From assembly GCA_024509875.1 (NCBI GenBank), contig JAMPIV010010577.1, positions 62,001 to 126,000 of the forward strand: a stretch of 64,000 nucleotides of DNA, read 5' to 3'. Of the stretch, positions 31,672-41,916 are shown one piece after another; within the stretch, counting starts at the first letter, position 1; each line of letters opens with the position of its first letter. The stretch comes from Oreohelix idahoensis (Eukaryota; Mollusca; Gastropoda; Stylommatophora; Oreohelicidae). The notes under the pieces were generated by a model that worked only from the letters and a program-made list of their open reading frames with translations, did no database searches and was not told the origin of the DNA. Made by a program: the position numbers and the translations under genes.

Positions 31672-33021
31672 GTAGATCTCAGTGATGTCTTTATGTCAGA
31701 CCTAACTTATACCGTGGATTTTAGCACACAACAAATATTTAATCTTTGGCTCATTTACTTCCTTGTCCAGCTGACTGTACTGTTCACTATATATTGCCTT
31801 TAACCTGGGAGACTTAGCTTCTGCTTTCTTTCTTTTCATTTCCGTTCTCTTCGCTATCATGTTTAACGTTTCGGGTGTTATCCAGTCTTGGCTCTTTCTT
31901 TCCTGGAATCTCAAGCATGACTTGCTGCTTTCCTTGTAAATTGTTGAGATGGTGTTGAATCTCTGGTCTACATCATCGGTCTCTGTTCTTTCCTGGCATT
32001 TGATAATCTCATATCTTCTCTTTACGTCGACCACGAAAGCTTTTCTGGTGAGGGGATCCTTCAGTTTCGTGATGTTGTATCTTTTCTGTTTGACTGCAAC
32101 TGATCCAGCAGCTCTGAGTTTCACCTTCAGTCTTGCTACTACTAGGTGATGATCACTTCCCACATCTGCGCCTCATCTTACTTTCACGTCCTGTAGTGCA
32201 TGTCTCCATCTGCCATTGATCATTATGTGATCTATCTGGTTTTTGTCTCGTCCGTTTGGTGATTCCCATGTTAACTTGTGCACTTCTTTGTGTTGAAAAA
32301 GTGTTCCTCCAATGACCAGGTTGTTAATACTGCAGAAGCTTATTAATTTGTCCCCATTTTCATTTACTGTTCCACTACCGCATTTCCCCATTACTCTTTC
32401 GTTATAATTATTGTGTGTTCCAACTTTCGCATGTGATCTCTTTATCGCTGTCGTTTGTTGGTGCATAGCATTGTATAATTGTGGTGTTGGTGAATCTCCC
32501 TCGCAGTCTTGCTCTTATTAGTCTGTTGTTAATGGGTTTCCATTCCAGTAAAGACCTTTCCATTCCTTTCTTCAGGATAATGGCTACACCTTCGTTGTTC
32601 TAGAGTGATGGTGCATTATCTAGTAGCATTTCCTTAGGCCGTTGTAGTTGAGTTATTGGAGATCAAGTATCGCTTCATCATAGTACAGGTTTTCGCCGGT
32701 GAGTGAAAGTCAGTGTAGTGTTCATTGAATAGAGTCATGTCAGTGGGTATGAAACTGATAGATTGAGTTGTTATTAGGCAAGTGATATTGGCATTTATTT
32801 ATTTACATGCGTTTCATATGTATTGATAGCCGTGTGTGGCTCCACTCTGTGTAGTCTTTAATAAAACGGAATTTACCTGTGAAAAGGTGTTAAATTTATT
32901 TATTGTCAACCATCTTGTGCTGTGGTCGTACCTTTTAGATAATGAGCCAAAGATTAAATATTTGTTCTGTGCTAAAATCCACGGTATACGTTAGGTCTGA
33001 CATAAGGACATCACTGAGATC
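31672..33021. mobile_element. Element with about 80-bp terminal inverted repeats
   Basis: Left end AGATCTCAGTGATGTC to about 31753 is nearly the reverse complement of 32938-33021 (ending GACATCACTGAGATCT). TA lies at both outer borders. The neighbouring repeat (31505-31668) appears to continue after the right end when compared with 54365, supporting a discrete insertion. Inside lies a minus-strand LINE endonuclease remnant; I see no transposase, so this is either a non-autonomous element that received a LINE or a rearranged inverted duplication. Confidence 0.6.
31702..32640 (-). pseudogene. LINE endonuclease (RTE-type) remnant
   Basis: Minus strand. The N-terminal part (about 32640-32470) reads EGVAIILKKGMERSLLEWKP and ...TTIIQCYAPTND; after a frame change comes HAKVGTHNNYNERVMGK, NNLVIGGTLFQHKEVHKLTW, NQIDHIMINGRW, a TGA at about 32176, then GSDHHLVVARLKVKLR. 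These are the Tyr, Asp, Asn and SDH motifs of an apurinic-type endonuclease. It continues into the linker before RT and stops at 31702 where the inverted repeat begins. The RT is missing. Confidence 0.88.
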
Positions 33022-33550
33022 TATTGTGACAACGCTCTATAACTAGATGACAGATGGCAGGCCTAGTTATACTACTATTCAGTCGAAACTCTCTTTTATT
33101 GATATATCTTCCAAGTAAGATGATCTCTTATATACTGGCCATCACCGCCAGAGATGACGATTCCTGGATGAGATAAGGTTCGTCTTTCTTTGTAACCCGT
33201 GACTCGTTCTATCCCTTCTTTGTTGGTTTCAGTGACTACTTCGTATAGTGGTTTCGTTTTCTTCCAATGCTAACACCTGGTTTACATTCCCATTCAACAA
33301 CCTTTACAGATCGAGCCCAACTTGTATGATATCCATCAAAAACTGATTTTATTTACATAGTATAATTTCCATTTTTACAACAGAGGCCATATGGTACAAA
33401 TCTCTGTTACAATCAATTCATACTGACCCTAGTTCAATCACTATTTAATGTGCGTACACACAAGTCTCTTCTTAGACTCTTATTCATATATAGTCCGCAC
33501 AAATTTAATCCTCCTGTACTGCCTAAATTCTCAGGTCTCTTCTAGAGCCT
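33022..33550. other. Unassigned DNA left of the G3 array
   Basis: No gene or clear repeat. The text near 33340-33375 (aaaactgattttatttacatag) resembles the poly(A)-signal side of a minus-strand LTR, but no partner was found. Confidence 0.4.
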
Positions 33551-33776
33551 TGTTACCAACAGATTCTTCGTAGGCAATGTATGTATATACAGTAATATTG
33601 TTGGGACCACTTTGTTGATAGCCAAAGGTACATAACTCGTGATTACGTTGATGTTATATTTTGTTATGTGTGTTATCTTCTCTTGGGTCTTAACCTAGCG
33701 TAGGAATACTAAATCTACGTCGGTTTGTTCCTTGTTTGAACAGAACAGATTGGTCTTGCTTGGAATGTTTATAACC
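33551..33776 (+). repeat. First G3 LTR, internally deleted
   Basis: Starts TGTTACCAACAG like the full copies but jumps from 'ataacccgag' straight to 'tttatgtttattcc', which in the full LTR are about 1.65 kb apart. Both breakpoints carry CCGAG (cCCGAG and caCCGAG), indicating deletion through microhomology. Confidence 0.85.
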
Positions 33777-33864
33777 CGAGTTTATGTTTATTCCTTGACT
33801 ATTTTAGGCGACTTAGTCTTATATCTTTATATCTTTTAATGTCTAACGTCGGCTTATTTTTGAG

Positions 33865-34590
33865 TTGAACTCTGGGGGTCAAACTTACAGAGATTCTCAT
33901 TATAATGAGCATGATAATTGTAACCATGAAAACTATGACTCAAACCCAAATAGGGGTTACAATAGGGGACACAATAATAATTGCAGAAGCAATAATAATC
34001 GAGGTAGATCACAATACAAAAGACATAAATCACATTTTCAGACAAACTCTGCACAGCAAGAGTCCCATGAAGCCTGTAATCAGACTAATAATAATAAAGA
34101 CTCTAATAATATGGCATGTTCTGCTTTTGATTTTGGGAGAGCATCTCAGTGTCCCCAATGCAAAACATTATTTGAACCAACTACGGTGTCTACTTTAAGT
34201 TGTGGCCTCCCTCTTCCCGCTCTTCCTGCGTCAGTCGCGCATGATGGGAGAGGTTCTCTTGTATTACATAAAGGTTTAGTAAATGACAATCCAATCTCAG
34301 TTCTTTTTGATTCTGGATGCACCACCATTGGTGTTAGGCAGTCACTCGTAGATCCTTCCCGTGCCACAGGCAAAAAAGTCAAATGTGTAACATTCGGCGG
34401 CACCTTGGAGAATTACTCTACTGCTATCATTAAGATTGCTACTCCTTTCTTTACAGGAGATGTACACGCATGTCTTCTGCCGAATCCGATCGCTGATCTA
34501 TCATCGGTCGTATTCACGGAGTCAAAGAATGCACTCCGCAACAAATTTCCGTTTGGGAAAATCAAAATTTGCAAACTGCTAATGCAGTAG
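33865..34590 (+). pseudogene. G3 Gag C-terminus and protease, copy 1
   Basis: The capsid is missing: the frame opens directly in an Asn/His/Arg-rich nucleic-acid-binding tail (NPNRGYNRGHNNNCRSNNNR). A CPQC motif (residues 96-99) precedes the protease, whose active site is DSG at 149-151 (SVLFDSGCTTIGV). Near 34490 the frame slips by one base: the pol frame, which continues into integrase, is already open there (HGVKECTPQQISVWENQ, then VVTRAQAL). The short overlap with integrase is therefore a decay product and not evidence of programmed frameshifting. Confidence 0.8.
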
Positions 34591-35858
34591 TCACTAGAGC
34601 TCAAGCTCTTAATATGCCTCAAACTTCATCTACTGAAGATAATGAAGCGCATAACCAAGATGATCCCTTGGTAATTTCTCGTGACTCATTTATAAAACAA
34701 CAGGAAGATGATCCCTCTTTGAAGAAATTCTTCACTCTTGCTACAAAAGGTGATCCAAATAAAGATACAAATCGTAAATCTTGGATTACAATGAAGAATG
34801 GCGTACTTGTACGTATGGTTCAAGACTCCGCTAAGTCCATTCATTCTCAGATTCTTGTACCCAAGAATATGAGAGTTAAAATTTTGCAGCACGCTCACGA
34901 CTCTCAGTGTGCTGGACACATGGGTTTTTCCCGTTCTAAGTCAAGAGTCCTTGCGGCTTTCTTTTGGCCATTGGTAAACAAGGACATACGGATTTATTGT
35001 CGATCTTGCAAAGTATGTCAAGAAGTCAAATCTAAAGGTCCACGCCATGCTGCACCTATTCAGGCTGCAGATATTCCTATTCGGCCGTTTCAGAAAATGG
35101 CAATAGACATTATTGGTCCGTTTAAGATCAAGTCTGCCAGAGGACATCAGTTTATCTTGACGGGTGTTGATATGTGCACACGTTGGCCAGAGGCTATTCC
35201 CCTGAAGAGCATTACTACTGCTGATATTGCAGATGCTCTTTGGCTCATATTTTCTCGTCTGGGATTTCCCAGGGAAATATTATCAGACCATGGCACCCAA
35301 CTAATATCGGATACCATGTCTCAAGTAATGTCTACTCTGCAGATAGAAAGATCTTTGAGTAGTATCTATCACCCAATGTCTAATGGGATGGTCGAACGCC
35401 TAAATAGAACACTCAAAAACTTACTAGGGAAGATAACTGAGGATTATCCTCAAGATTGGGACAGGGTTTTACCCGCGGCCCTCTTCGCTTACAGAGAGGT
35501 CCCCAATGAACATACAGGGTTTACTCCCTTTGAACTTGTCTTTGGCGCGCGACCGCGCGGCCCTATGTCTTTGCTTCATGATCTTATAACCGCTGATAAT
35601 ATTAACGATGACACAAAATCCTCTTACGAATATGTCATCGCGCTTAGACAAAAGATTATCGAAACATGCAAATTAGCATCTTCTTCTTCTGAATTTGCTA
35701 AACAGATGGCAAGGCAATTTGCCAATAAGAAGAGATGCTTACGACAACTTTGTCCTGGTGACAAAGCATTTGTTTTGCTACCTTGTAGGGAAAACAGACT
35801 TTTTATCTCTTGGAAAGGTCCGTACGATATAATATCGAAAATTTCCGATGTTGACTAA
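34569..35858 (+). CDS. G3 integrase, copy 1 (upstream of RT)
   Basis: 429 open codons containing a whole integrase. Zinc domain: His110 and His117 (HAHDSQCAGHMGF), Cys147 and Cys150 (CRSCKVCQ). Core: Asp180 (MAIDIIGPF), Asp240 (ILSDHGTQ), Glu276 (NGMVERLNRTLK), with 35 residues between the last two, the DD35E spacing. The C-terminal GPY motif is at 417-419 (WKGPYDIIS). One TAA follows DVD, and the same frame continues (IVDIDGKHKTFHINML) into RT, so integrase and RT were one polyprotein. Catalytic residues are intact. Confidence 0.93.
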   Translation: MQTANAVVTRAQALNMPQTSSTEDNEAHNQDDPLVISRDSFIKQQEDDPSLKKFFTLATKGDPNKDTNRKSWITMKNGVLVRMVQDSAKSIHSQILVPKNMRVKILQHAHDSQCAGHMGFSRSKSRVLAAFFWPLVNKDIRIYCRSCKVCQEVKSKGPRHAAPIQAADIPIRPFQKMAIDIIGPFKIKSARGHQFILTGVDMCTRWPEAIPLKSITTADIADALWLIFSRLGFPREILSDHGTQLISDTMSQVMSTLQIERSLSSIYHPMSNGMVERLNRTLKNLLGKITEDYPQDWDRVLPAALFAYREVPNEHTGFTPFELVFGARPRGPMSLLHDLITADNINDDTKSSYEYVIALRQKIIETCKLASSSSEFAKQMARQFANKKRCLRQLCPGDKAFVLLPCRENRLFISWKGPYDIISKISDVD

Positions 35859-37463
35859 ATTGTCGATATTGATGGGAAGCATAAAACTTTCCACATCAAC
35901 ATGCTGACGGAATTCCATGAACGTCCAGATTATTTAGAGCCTATTTTCCAGGCAACGGACGATTCTCCAGTCCAGCATGGTCATTACTCATCACTGTCCG
36001 TAATACAGGATGAGGAAACAAGTTTCTCAGATGTAAATCTTCCTCTTCCGATGATTCCATTTCATTCTAGTGAATCATGGAAAAACGTTACTGTCTCTCC
36101 TGATTTATCTCTAGGGGAACAGCGACAAGTTTCTGCTATGTTACAAACATTTCAGGATGTCCTTACTGACATCCCTGGACAAACTCATGTCATTGAACAT
36201 GACATTATTCTAACTGACCATAATCCTATTAGGGTCAGACCTTATCCTATCCCTATACATTTTCAAGCACAGGTTGAGAAAAAGTTGGATGAGATGATAG
36301 GTTTGAAAATAATTGAACCATCAACTTCAGCATATTCTTCGCCGATGGTTATTGTTCGGAAAAAAGACAATAACATACGTCTTTGTGTCGATTATTGCAA
36401 ATTGAATCAAGTTACGAAGTTCGATGCTGAACCTATACCTTTACTAGAAGAGCTACTTACTAGGCTTTCTAAATCTCATTTTTTCACTAAACTTGACTTG
36501 TCTAAGGGATATTGGCAAGTTCCTTTATCTGAACGCGCCAAACCTCTTACTGCTTTTTCTACACCTAGGGGTTTGTTCCAATGGAATTTTATGCCTTTCG
36601 GCCTAATGAACGCCCCAGCTACATTCGTACGCATGATGCGTCGAATCCTATCTTATCGTTCAGATGTCATTGCATACCTAGACGACATCTGTCTTTTCAG
36701 CGATACTTGGGAAGATCACTATTCGGGGTTATATGAATTACTGTCTACTTTACGCGAGCATAACCTGACAGCGAAACTCTCTAAAGCCTGTATTGGTTTT
36801 AGCGAAATTTCTTTCCTAGGCCACCGAGTCGGTCATGGTTTCCTAAAGACAGAGGACCATAATAACACTAAGATACTAAACATCTCTATTCCTAAGACTA
36901 AAAAGCAAGTGAGAAGTCTCTTAGGTCTGTCCTCTATCAGGGCACCTGTTTCTTTGTTACTAAAGAAAGGATCTCCTAATATGGTCCACTGGTCTCAGGA
37001 ATGCCAATCCTTGCTGGATAAGATCAAAACTATGTTTTCAACTCCACCTATTTTAATGTTACTTACTACAGATAAGACATTTGTTCTTCGTAGTGACGCT
37101 TCATCCACTGGGATCGGAGCGGCACTAATGCAAGAGTACTCAGATACTCTGCATCCTGTAATGTATATTTCTCGAAAACTTAATGCGGCAGAAAGGAATT
37201 ACTCGGTTTTAGACCGTGAATTATTGGCTATGGTTTGATCAATTCTCAAACTTCAAAGATTCCTTCTTGGCGCGCATTTTATTGTGGAAACTGGTCAAAA
37301 AGCTCTTACAGCTATTCAAAGTAAAACATTGAAGAGCTTGAGATCAACTTGATACGCCATTGCTCTTCTTCAACCTTTTCATTTTTCGGTGCGAGCTATC
37401 CGTGGCTCAGAAAATGTGATGGCAGAGACATTTTGTCAAGATGCCCACATGATTTCCACCTAA
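35859..37463 (+). pseudogene. G3 reverse transcriptase-RNase H, copy 1
   Basis: In frame with the integrase after one stop; open from 35901 to 37238. RT has Asp199 (TKLDLSKGYW) and catalytic YLDD at 259-262. The usual VDYRKLN is VDYCKLN (Cys166). A deletion has joined RSLLGL to SSIRAPVSLLLKKG, removing about a dozen residues present in the remnant at 1080-1110. RNase H begins with Asp in RSDASSTGIGAALMQ; a TGA follows LLAMV (37236), where the older remnant has TGG, and a second TGA replaces CGA near 37350. All these lesions are also in copy 2. The tail to 37463 has additional small insertions seen only here. Confidence 0.9.
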
Positions 37464-37957
37464 CTGTTATGTCTTGTCTTGGACTACCTAATACGTCTAA
37501 CTCTACAACAGTTCTTTTCTATATCAAAATATGTACACATTTGTGATATATGATATCTAGTGATTTGTATCACCACTTTGCGGTTCATTAATGTATATTC
37601 ACCGCTGATCCTGTGATGATTTTTCTTTTTGTCAATCATGAAACTTATGGTACCTAATATGAAATTATTGTAATGAAAATTTATTGTTATACATTGTGTC
37701 ATTGCCAGAATTGTAGTATACGTTGGTGGCACCTCCCTGGAAATGTTTATACTTAGGGAAATACTTTCTCTGAGATGTTGAGATATATTCTCACCTGTCG
37801 ATCTATACTTCGACTTTGCCTCAATTTGGCGTTATAAATTGCTGATATTTAGCATCTGCGTATCATTTATGCGTTATGAGCTTGATGCATCTTGCTCATT
37901 GATGTATTAAAACAAAAAAATTCATTTTTTTCCTGTGTTGTTGAGTATGCGGTAGTC
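37464..37957 (+). other. G3 3' UTR and polypurine region, copy 1
   Basis: No gene. Similar to 43516-43988 but with many one- to three-base additions. It ends in 'gagtatgcggtagtc' before the LTR. Confidence 0.7.
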
Positions 37958-39832
37958 TGTTACCAACAGATTAAGTCTTCGTAGGCAATGTATGTATATA
38001 CAGTAATATTGTTGGGACCACTTTGTCGATAGTCAAAGGTACATAACTCGTGATTAAGTTGATGCTATATTTTGTTATGTGTGTTATCTTTCTTGGGTCT
38101 TAACCTAGCGTAGGAATACTAAATCTACGTCGGTTTGTTCCTTGTTTGAACAAAACAGATTGGTTTTGCTTGGAATGTTTATAACCCGAGCGTTGCGCAC
38201 ATATTTGTGTATGGCGAACAGATTACAGTCGATGCGTTACACATGAAAAAATGTAACTATGTGTTTGATAAAAAAATATTTATGAATTTACGACTTTTAA
38301 CTAATGGGAGAGAACTCAGAATAGTAAATGTGTATTTATTCTTTGAGTGATCGGTTCCTGTTTTGTTTCCATATATCGAACAAGCGTAGGAATCTGGATC
38401 TATATCGTTTTATGTCCATTATAGCTAGAAACAGATTGTTCTTGTTTAAGGTTTAGCAGGAATATTGAAAGTCCGAATCTAGGTTTACTACTTGTCTGTT
38501 TGAGACGATTCGGTCTTATATCATGTTATCTTGGTATGTCTTGGCTGGATTATTTGTTCTTGCACTCTCAGCGGATGAAGATAAGTTAGTGTGTTTCTTC
38601 GGTTATGAAGTCTGGCGGGGACGCTCATGTCGAGCGGTCCAAAAGTTTTTTGTGATCTCAAGTTATTATGGGAGGAAGATTGTGTCTTCCAGGGACTGTT
38701 TAGTCTATGTGTTCCCCATTATTGATTCTATAACGCCAGGAGAGTTTTTGTGCTTGCTAGTTATTCTATGCCAAGGTAAAACGTAACTTTTACTGACTTC
38801 GTTCGTTCCTCGGCTTACGATGGGTATATGTTTACACGAATCTACTTACGTTCATATGTCAGAACGACATATCGTCTAGCAGCACTGATATGTTTCCAAG
38901 CAGCATTTATGAGGACAGATAATGCTGATATTTTTGTGGAAACTTCGATATCTTTATGAACTGAATCTTTCTAGAGTTTTGTCGTCTCACCGTTATGTGA
39001 GCGATGTTAAGGACCAAGGAGCCATCTTGGAATCCGAATTATAGATCCAATTATTGTCAGTCATTCATCAGAGAACAGGGATGCCCCTTACTACCCGATA
39101 ATGATTCAGATGTCACATTTATGAAAGAAAGATCTATTATGGGTGATTTAGCATTTACCCAGAGAAGATATTTGCTGAATGCTATTTAAAGGAATCTCCG
39201 CTAGCGTACACGCTACACTCAGGCTAAGAGAGGTTCTATCTATGATTCACCACGACCATGATTTGTGAACTGACATGATCTGTCAGTACGTCCTGATGTA
39301 TATTAGTATAAGCTATGGACCTCTGAATGCTTGTCTACGAACGTTCCATTATGATATTATCCAGCATGAATGCTAACTTAAGATGATATTCCTGTGATCA
39401 ACATTATGCTGTCTATGTCGACATTTGTTCCTGTAATCATACACGTACTGTCCAAGTGTGCGTCCCATTAAATGTTATAAAAAGACCACCGTAGTCCCAG
39501 TAATCCTTGACTTCTAATCGTGAGAGTATGAGTGTATGGCTACCAAGTTGTCAACTCGATAGAACCATTTCTGCATTCGCGTACTGACACTCATATCTAC
39601 ACTCATTGTCTGTATTACATTCTTGTCGGAGCCTCATCACGTTCCGGGACAAGGTGACCTGTATGACCAACACTGTGCCGGGTTGGAGTTGACTACGTAC
39701 TCTTGTCAGGCAGACGAGTACATACAAACATTCACTACCATTCAACCCATACATACGAAAGAATACAATGGTATACAACAACGAATACTACTTTACAGGG
39801 CTACTTTACAGTAGTAGCCAATCGACTTTACA
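37958..39832 (+). repeat. Middle G3 LTR (1,875 bp), shared by both internals
   Basis: TGTTACC...CTTTACA. It serves as the 3' LTR of copy 1 and 5' LTR of copy 2, the hallmark of a tandem array. Compared with 43989-45845 it has small extra bases (for example agattAAGTcttcg, tggcGggg). Confidence 0.88.
39476..39484 (+). promoter_or_regulatory. TATA box of the G3 LTR
   Basis: TATAAAAAG, conserved at 45489-45497 in the last LTR. The next about 35 bases (accac(c/a)gtagtcccagtaatccttgac) are conserved too; transcription start is likely there. Confidence 0.55.
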
Positions 39833-39921
39833 CCGAGTTTATGTTTATTCCTTGACTATTTAAGGCGACTTAGTCTTATATTTTTATATCTTTTAATGTC
39901 TAACGTCGGCTTATTTTTGAG

Positions 39922-40648
39922 TTGAACTCTGGGGGTCAAACTTACAGAGATTCTCATTATAATGAGCATGATAATTGTAACCATGAAAACTATGACTCAA
40001 ACCCAAATAGGGGTTACAATAGGGGACACAATAATAATTGCAGAGGCAATAATAATCGAGGTAGATCACAATACAAAAGACATAAATCACATTTTCAGAC
40101 AAACTCTGCACAGCAAGAGTCCCATGAAGCCTGTAATCAGACTAATAATAATAAAGACTCTAATAATATGGCATGTTCTGCTTTTGATTTTGGGAGAGCA
40201 TCTCAGTGTCCCCAATGCAAAACATTATTTGAGCCAACCACAGTGTCTACTTTAAGCTGTGGCCATCCTCTTCCTGCTCTTCCGGCATCAGTCGCGCATG
40301 ATGGAAGAGGTTCTCTTGTCTTACATAAGGGTTTAGTGAATAACAATCCAGTCTCTGTGCTATTTGATTCTGGATGCACCACCAATTGGTGTTAGGCAGT
40401 CACTCGTAGATCCTTCCCGTGCCACTGGACAAGTAGTCAAATGTGTAACATTTGGCGGCACCTTGGAGAATTACTCTACTGCTATCATTAAGATTGCTAC
40501 TCCTTTCTTTACAGGAGATGTACACGCATGTCTTCTGCCGAATCCGATCGCTGATCTATCATCGGTCGTATTCACGGAGTCAAAGAATGCACTCCGCAAC
40601 AAATTTCCGTTTGGGAAAATCAAAATTTGCAAACTGCTAATGCAGTAG
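39922..40648 (+). pseudogene. G3 Gag C-terminus and protease, copy 2
   Basis: As copy 1 but with one extra A near 40384 (DSGCTTN then WC and stop), which breaks the frame directly after the protease active site. The rest of the protease (GVRQSLVDPSRATGQ) continues in another frame. The capsid is also missing here. Confidence 0.82.
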
Positions 40649-41916
40649 TCACTAGAGCTCAAGCTCTTAATATGCCTCAAACTTCATCTACTGAAGATAA
40701 TGAAGCGCATAACCAAGATGATCCCTTGGTAATTTCTCGTGACTCATTTATAAAACAACAGGAAGATGATCCCTCTTTGAAGAAATTCTTCACTCTTGCT
40801 ACAAAAGGTGATCCAAATAAAGATACAAATCGTAAATCTTGGATTACAATGAAGAATGGCGTACTTGTACGTATGGTTCAAGACTCCGCTAAGTCCATTC
40901 ATTCTCAGATTCTTGTACCCAAGAATTTGAGAGTTAAAATTTTGCAGCACGCTCACGACTCTCAGTGTGCTGGACACATGGGTTTTTCCCGTTCTAAGTC
41001 AAGAGTCCTTGCGGCTTTCTTTTGGCCATTGGTAAACAAGGACATACGGATTTATTGTCGATCTTGTAAAGTATGTCAAGAAGTCAAATCTAAAGGTCCA
41101 CGCCATGCTGCACCTATTCAGGCTGCAGATATTCCTATTCGGCCGTTTCAGAAAATGGCCATAGACATTATTGGTCCATTTAAGATCAAGTCTGCCAGAG
41201 GACATCAGTTTATCTTGACGGGTGTTGATATGTGCACACGTTGGCCAGAGGCTATTCCTCTGAAGAGCATTACTACTGCTGATATTGCAGATGCTCTTTG
41301 GCTCATATTTTCTCGTCTGGGATTTCCCAGGGAAATATTATCAGACCATGGCACCCAACTAATATCGGATACCATGTCTCAAGTAATGTCTACTCTGCAT
41401 ATAGAAAGATCTTTGAGTAGTATCTATCACCCAATGTCTAATGGGATGGTCGAACGCCTAAATAGAACACTCAAAAACTTACTAGGGAAGATAACTGAGG
41501 ATTATCCTCAAGATTGGGACAGGGTTTTACCCGCGGCCCTCTTCGCTTACAGAGAGGTCCCCAATGAACATACAGGGTTTACTCCCTTTGAACTTGTCTT
41601 TGGCGCGCGACCGCGCGGCCCTATGTCTTTGCTTCATGATCTTATAACCGCTGATAATATTAACGATGACACAAAATCCCCTTACGAATATGTCATCGCG
41701 CTTAGACAAAAGATTATCGAAACATGCAAATTAGCATCTTCTTCTTCTGAATTTGCTAAACAGATGGCAAGGCAATTTGCCAATAAGAAGAGATGCTTAC
41801 GACAACTTTGTCCTGGTGACAAAGCATTTGTTTTGCTACCTTGTAGGGAAAACAGACTTCTTATCTCTTGGAAAGGTCCGTACGATATAATATCGAAAAT
41901 TTCCGATGTTGACTAA
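40627..41916 (+). CDS. G3 integrase, copy 2
   Basis: 429 codons, differing from copy 1 at only a few residues (for example NLRVK for NMRVK, LHIERS for LQIERS, KSPYEY for KSSYEY). Zinc ligands, the three catalytic residues (180, 240, 276) and GPY are unchanged. Same TAA after DVD, followed in frame by RT. Confidence 0.93.
   Translation: MQTANAVVTRAQALNMPQTSSTEDNEAHNQDDPLVISRDSFIKQQEDDPSLKKFFTLATKGDPNKDTNRKSWITMKNGVLVRMVQDSAKSIHSQILVPKNLRVKILQHAHDSQCAGHMGFSRSKSRVLAAFFWPLVNKDIRIYCRSCKVCQEVKSKGPRHAAPIQAADIPIRPFQKMAIDIIGPFKIKSARGHQFILTGVDMCTRWPEAIPLKSITTADIADALWLIFSRLGFPREILSDHGTQLISDTMSQVMSTLHIERSLSSIYHPMSNGMVERLNRTLKNLLGKITEDYPQDWDRVLPAALFAYREVPNEHTGFTPFELVFGARPRGPMSLLHDLITADNINDDTKSPYEYVIALRQKIIETCKLASSSSEFAKQMARQFANKKRCLRQLCPGDKAFVLLPCRENRLLISWKGPYDIISKISDVD

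Noticed and set aside
33854..34198. Extra frames overlapping the G3 Gag tail on both strands
   Set aside because: Shadows of the Asn/His-rich Gag coding sequence; duplicated identically in copy 2.
34552..34590. Programmed -1 frameshift between G3 protease and integrase (overlap with ggg-aaa)
   Set aside because: No slippery heptamer in the right phase, and the pol frame is already open and sensible well upstream (near 34490), pointing to a simple indel.
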